Source: Actinomyces bovis
GTDB taxonomy: Bacteria > Actinomycetota > Actinomycetes > Actinomycetales > Actinomycetaceae
Length of the DNA stretch: 64,000 nucleotides
Assembly (NCBI RefSeq): GCF_900444995.1
Contig: NZ_UAPQ01000008.1
Coordinates: 212,173-276,172, forward strand
Direction of reading: 5' to 3'
Shown: one piece after another, positions 57,976 through 64,000 of the stretch
How positions within the stretch are numbered: position 1 is the first letter of the stretch
Layout of the letters: each line of letters begins with the position of its first letter
Notes under the pieces: generated by a model
Database searches by the model: none
What the model was told of the DNA's origin: nothing
The model's input: only the letters and a program-made list of their open reading frames with translations
Position numbers and translations under genes: made by a program

Positions 57976-58004
57976 TTGAAATCTGGAAATTGATTCTCTA
58001 AAGT
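57976..58004 (+). promoter_or_regulatory. rRNA operon promoter
   Basis: TTGAAA (57,976-57,981), a 17-base spacer and TAAAGT (57,999-58,004) form a good housekeeping-type promoter about 300 bases before 16S. A six-bp hairpin CGCCTT/AAGGCG (58,013-58,027) lies at the expected transcript start. The rest of the 57,841-58,302 region is leader with no gene. Confidence 0.6.
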
Positions 58005-58065
58005 TTCTCAGGCGCCTTCGGAAGGCGGTGGAATGCGAAAGCAATCCACAAGAACCGAATGGGTG

Positions 58066-58090
58066 TGTTGTTTGAGAACTCGATAGTGTG
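58066..58090 (+). promoter_or_regulatory. rrn leader antitermination/processing element
   Basis: The segment from TGTTGTTTGAGAACTCGATA to GTGTG resembles the boxA-containing conserved leader of actinobacterial rRNA operons. The following about 200 bases are strikingly G/T-rich on this strand. Confidence 0.5.
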
Positions 58091-58302
58091 TCATGTTTTT
58101 TATGTCATTTGTTGGGATGGGGTGGCTGGTTGGCTCTGTTTTTGGGGTTGGTTGGTTGTCTTGTTCTTGTTTTTTGGTTTGCCTGCCTCTGCTTCCTTGT
58201 CGGTTGTGGGGTGGGTTGAGCTTGGGTTTTGTTTTCTGTTTCTGATTGGCTTCTTGCTGGCTGAGGGCTTTTGTTTTTGGTTGGTGGGTTGTTTTTTGGT
58301 TT

Positions 58303-63465
<5,163 letters not shown>

Positions 63466-63553
63466 GGTCCACCACCAACCCACACACCAAACACACAACA
63501 CAAAACACAACACACAATACGGCCCAACACACGCACTGGGCCCCACATAAACG

Positions 63554-63671
63554 TCTCGGTGGTCACAGCGGGAAGGCAACGCCCGGACCCATTCCGAACC
63601 CGGAAGCTAAGACTCCCAGCGCCAATGGTACTGCACCCGCCAGGGTGTGGGAGAGTAGGACACCGCCGAGC
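63554..63671 (+). rRNA. 5S ribosomal RNA
   Basis: About 118 nt. CTCGGTGG (63,555-63,562) pairs with CCGCCGAG (63,663-63,670) as the closing helix. The conserved GACCCATTCCGAACCCGGAAG loop region is within it (63,586-63,606). Third gene of the operon, 143 bases after 23S in an A/C-rich spacer. Confidence 0.95.
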
Positions 63672-63685
63672 ACACACCCAGGGTC

Positions 63686-63714
63686 GAGGCCCCCAACCAC
63701 AGGTTGGGGGCCTC
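63686..63714 (+). terminator. rRNA operon terminator
   Basis: GAGGCCCCCAACC (63,686-63,698) and its perfect complement (63,702-63,714) form a 13-bp stem with a three-base loop directly after 5S. Confidence 0.8.
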
Positions 63715-63821
63715 CCCACATAACCACACCAAACCACAACAACACAGCGAAGGCCGGTAGTCTGGCGGAAGGTAGCCCGCGCTGCACGCCCGAGCGATGA
63801 CGTCACGAAGAGGAACAGAGA

Positions 63822-64000
63822 ATGCCTTACCAACGGCGCAACGACCACTCCGGCCCTCGCCGCGGCAACGACCGCCATGGCTTCGGCAATCGCTCCAATT
63901 CGGGAGGCCCCCGCAGGAGCCGTGACGACAAGCAGCATGGCGGTTACCAGCAACGCGATGGTCAGCGTCGCAGTTGGCGAGACCGCGACGACAAGCAGCA
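63822..64000 (+). CDS. Unidentified Arg/Gly/Asp-rich protein, N-terminal part
   Basis: ATG 63,822 with GAGGAACAG upstream opens a frame that runs off the window. The visible 59 residues (MPYQRRNDHSGPRRGNDRHG onward) are rich in Arg, Gly, Asp, Asn and Gln with no hydrophobic core, as in RNA-binding disordered tails. RDDKQ recurs with a 63-base (21-residue) period. It could be the leader of a helicase or RNA-modifying enzyme, but no domain is visible, so no function is given. Confidence 0.6.
   Translation, partial: MPYQRRNDHSGPRRGNDRHGFGNRSNSGGPRRSRDDKQHGGYQQRDGQRRSWRDRDDKQ

Overview
The window reads as a contiguous piece of a G+C-rich actinobacterial chromosome, most likely from the Actinomycetaceae (Actinomyces/Schaalia type). 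This rests on the gene order of the division cluster (mraY-murD-ftsW-murG-murC-ftsQ-ftsZ-pgeF-sepF-yggT-divIVA, with no ftsA), on actinobacterial protein variants (PriA-type HisA, Wag31-type DivIVA, a RecQ fused to a phosphoribosyltransferase-like domain) and on the 16S/23S sequences. The genus is inference; no database was searched.

Layout. 1-11,025: peptidoglycan precursor and division genes, ending at a perfect 15-bp terminator hairpin. 11,166-16,888: lspA, rluD, a GNAT acetyltransferase and dnaE. 17,002-23,996: a membrane-anchored beta-helix protein, a four-gene siderophore importer behind a DtxR/IdeR-like box, and a DUF4232-type lipoprotein. 24,139-37,693: histidine genes in two blocks (hisD; hisC-hisB; hisH-priA) interleaved with RecQ, a MarR regulator with three operator-like sites, a CPA1 antiporter, an unrecognised protein and a transmembrane Ser/Thr kinase. 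38,082-44,583: infC-rpmI-rplT, a SpoU methyltransferase and pheST. 44,683-54,905: a flavodoxin and arginine genes argCJBDR, argG and argH; argF is absent from its usual place and a polysaccharide polymerase-like gene sits between argG and argH. 54,919-57,760: a DNA glycosylase, a VapBC toxin-antitoxin pair and tyrS. 57,841-63,714: one rRNA operon (16S-23S-5S, no tRNA in the spacers). The last 180 bases start an unidentified Arg/Gly/Asp-rich protein.

How it works together. The first block makes lipid II and assembles the Z-ring and polar growth machinery. The his and arg blocks are amino-acid biosynthesis genes, many translationally coupled through ATGA overlaps; argR lies in the arg operon and a candidate ARG box overlaps the argC promoter. 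About a dozen genes have a TAnnnT-like -10 hexamer 6-8 nt before the start codon, so leaderless transcription is probably common.

Most unusual observations: a VapB antitoxin frame interrupted by one in-frame TGA with an otherwise intact C-terminus; a dyad-symmetric array of four CGGACAACC sites between marR and the antiporter; three copies of a 17-nt motif before marR; and an infC gene that must start at ATC and carries a long Ala/Lys/Pro tail. No mobile element, prophage or CRISPR array was seen.
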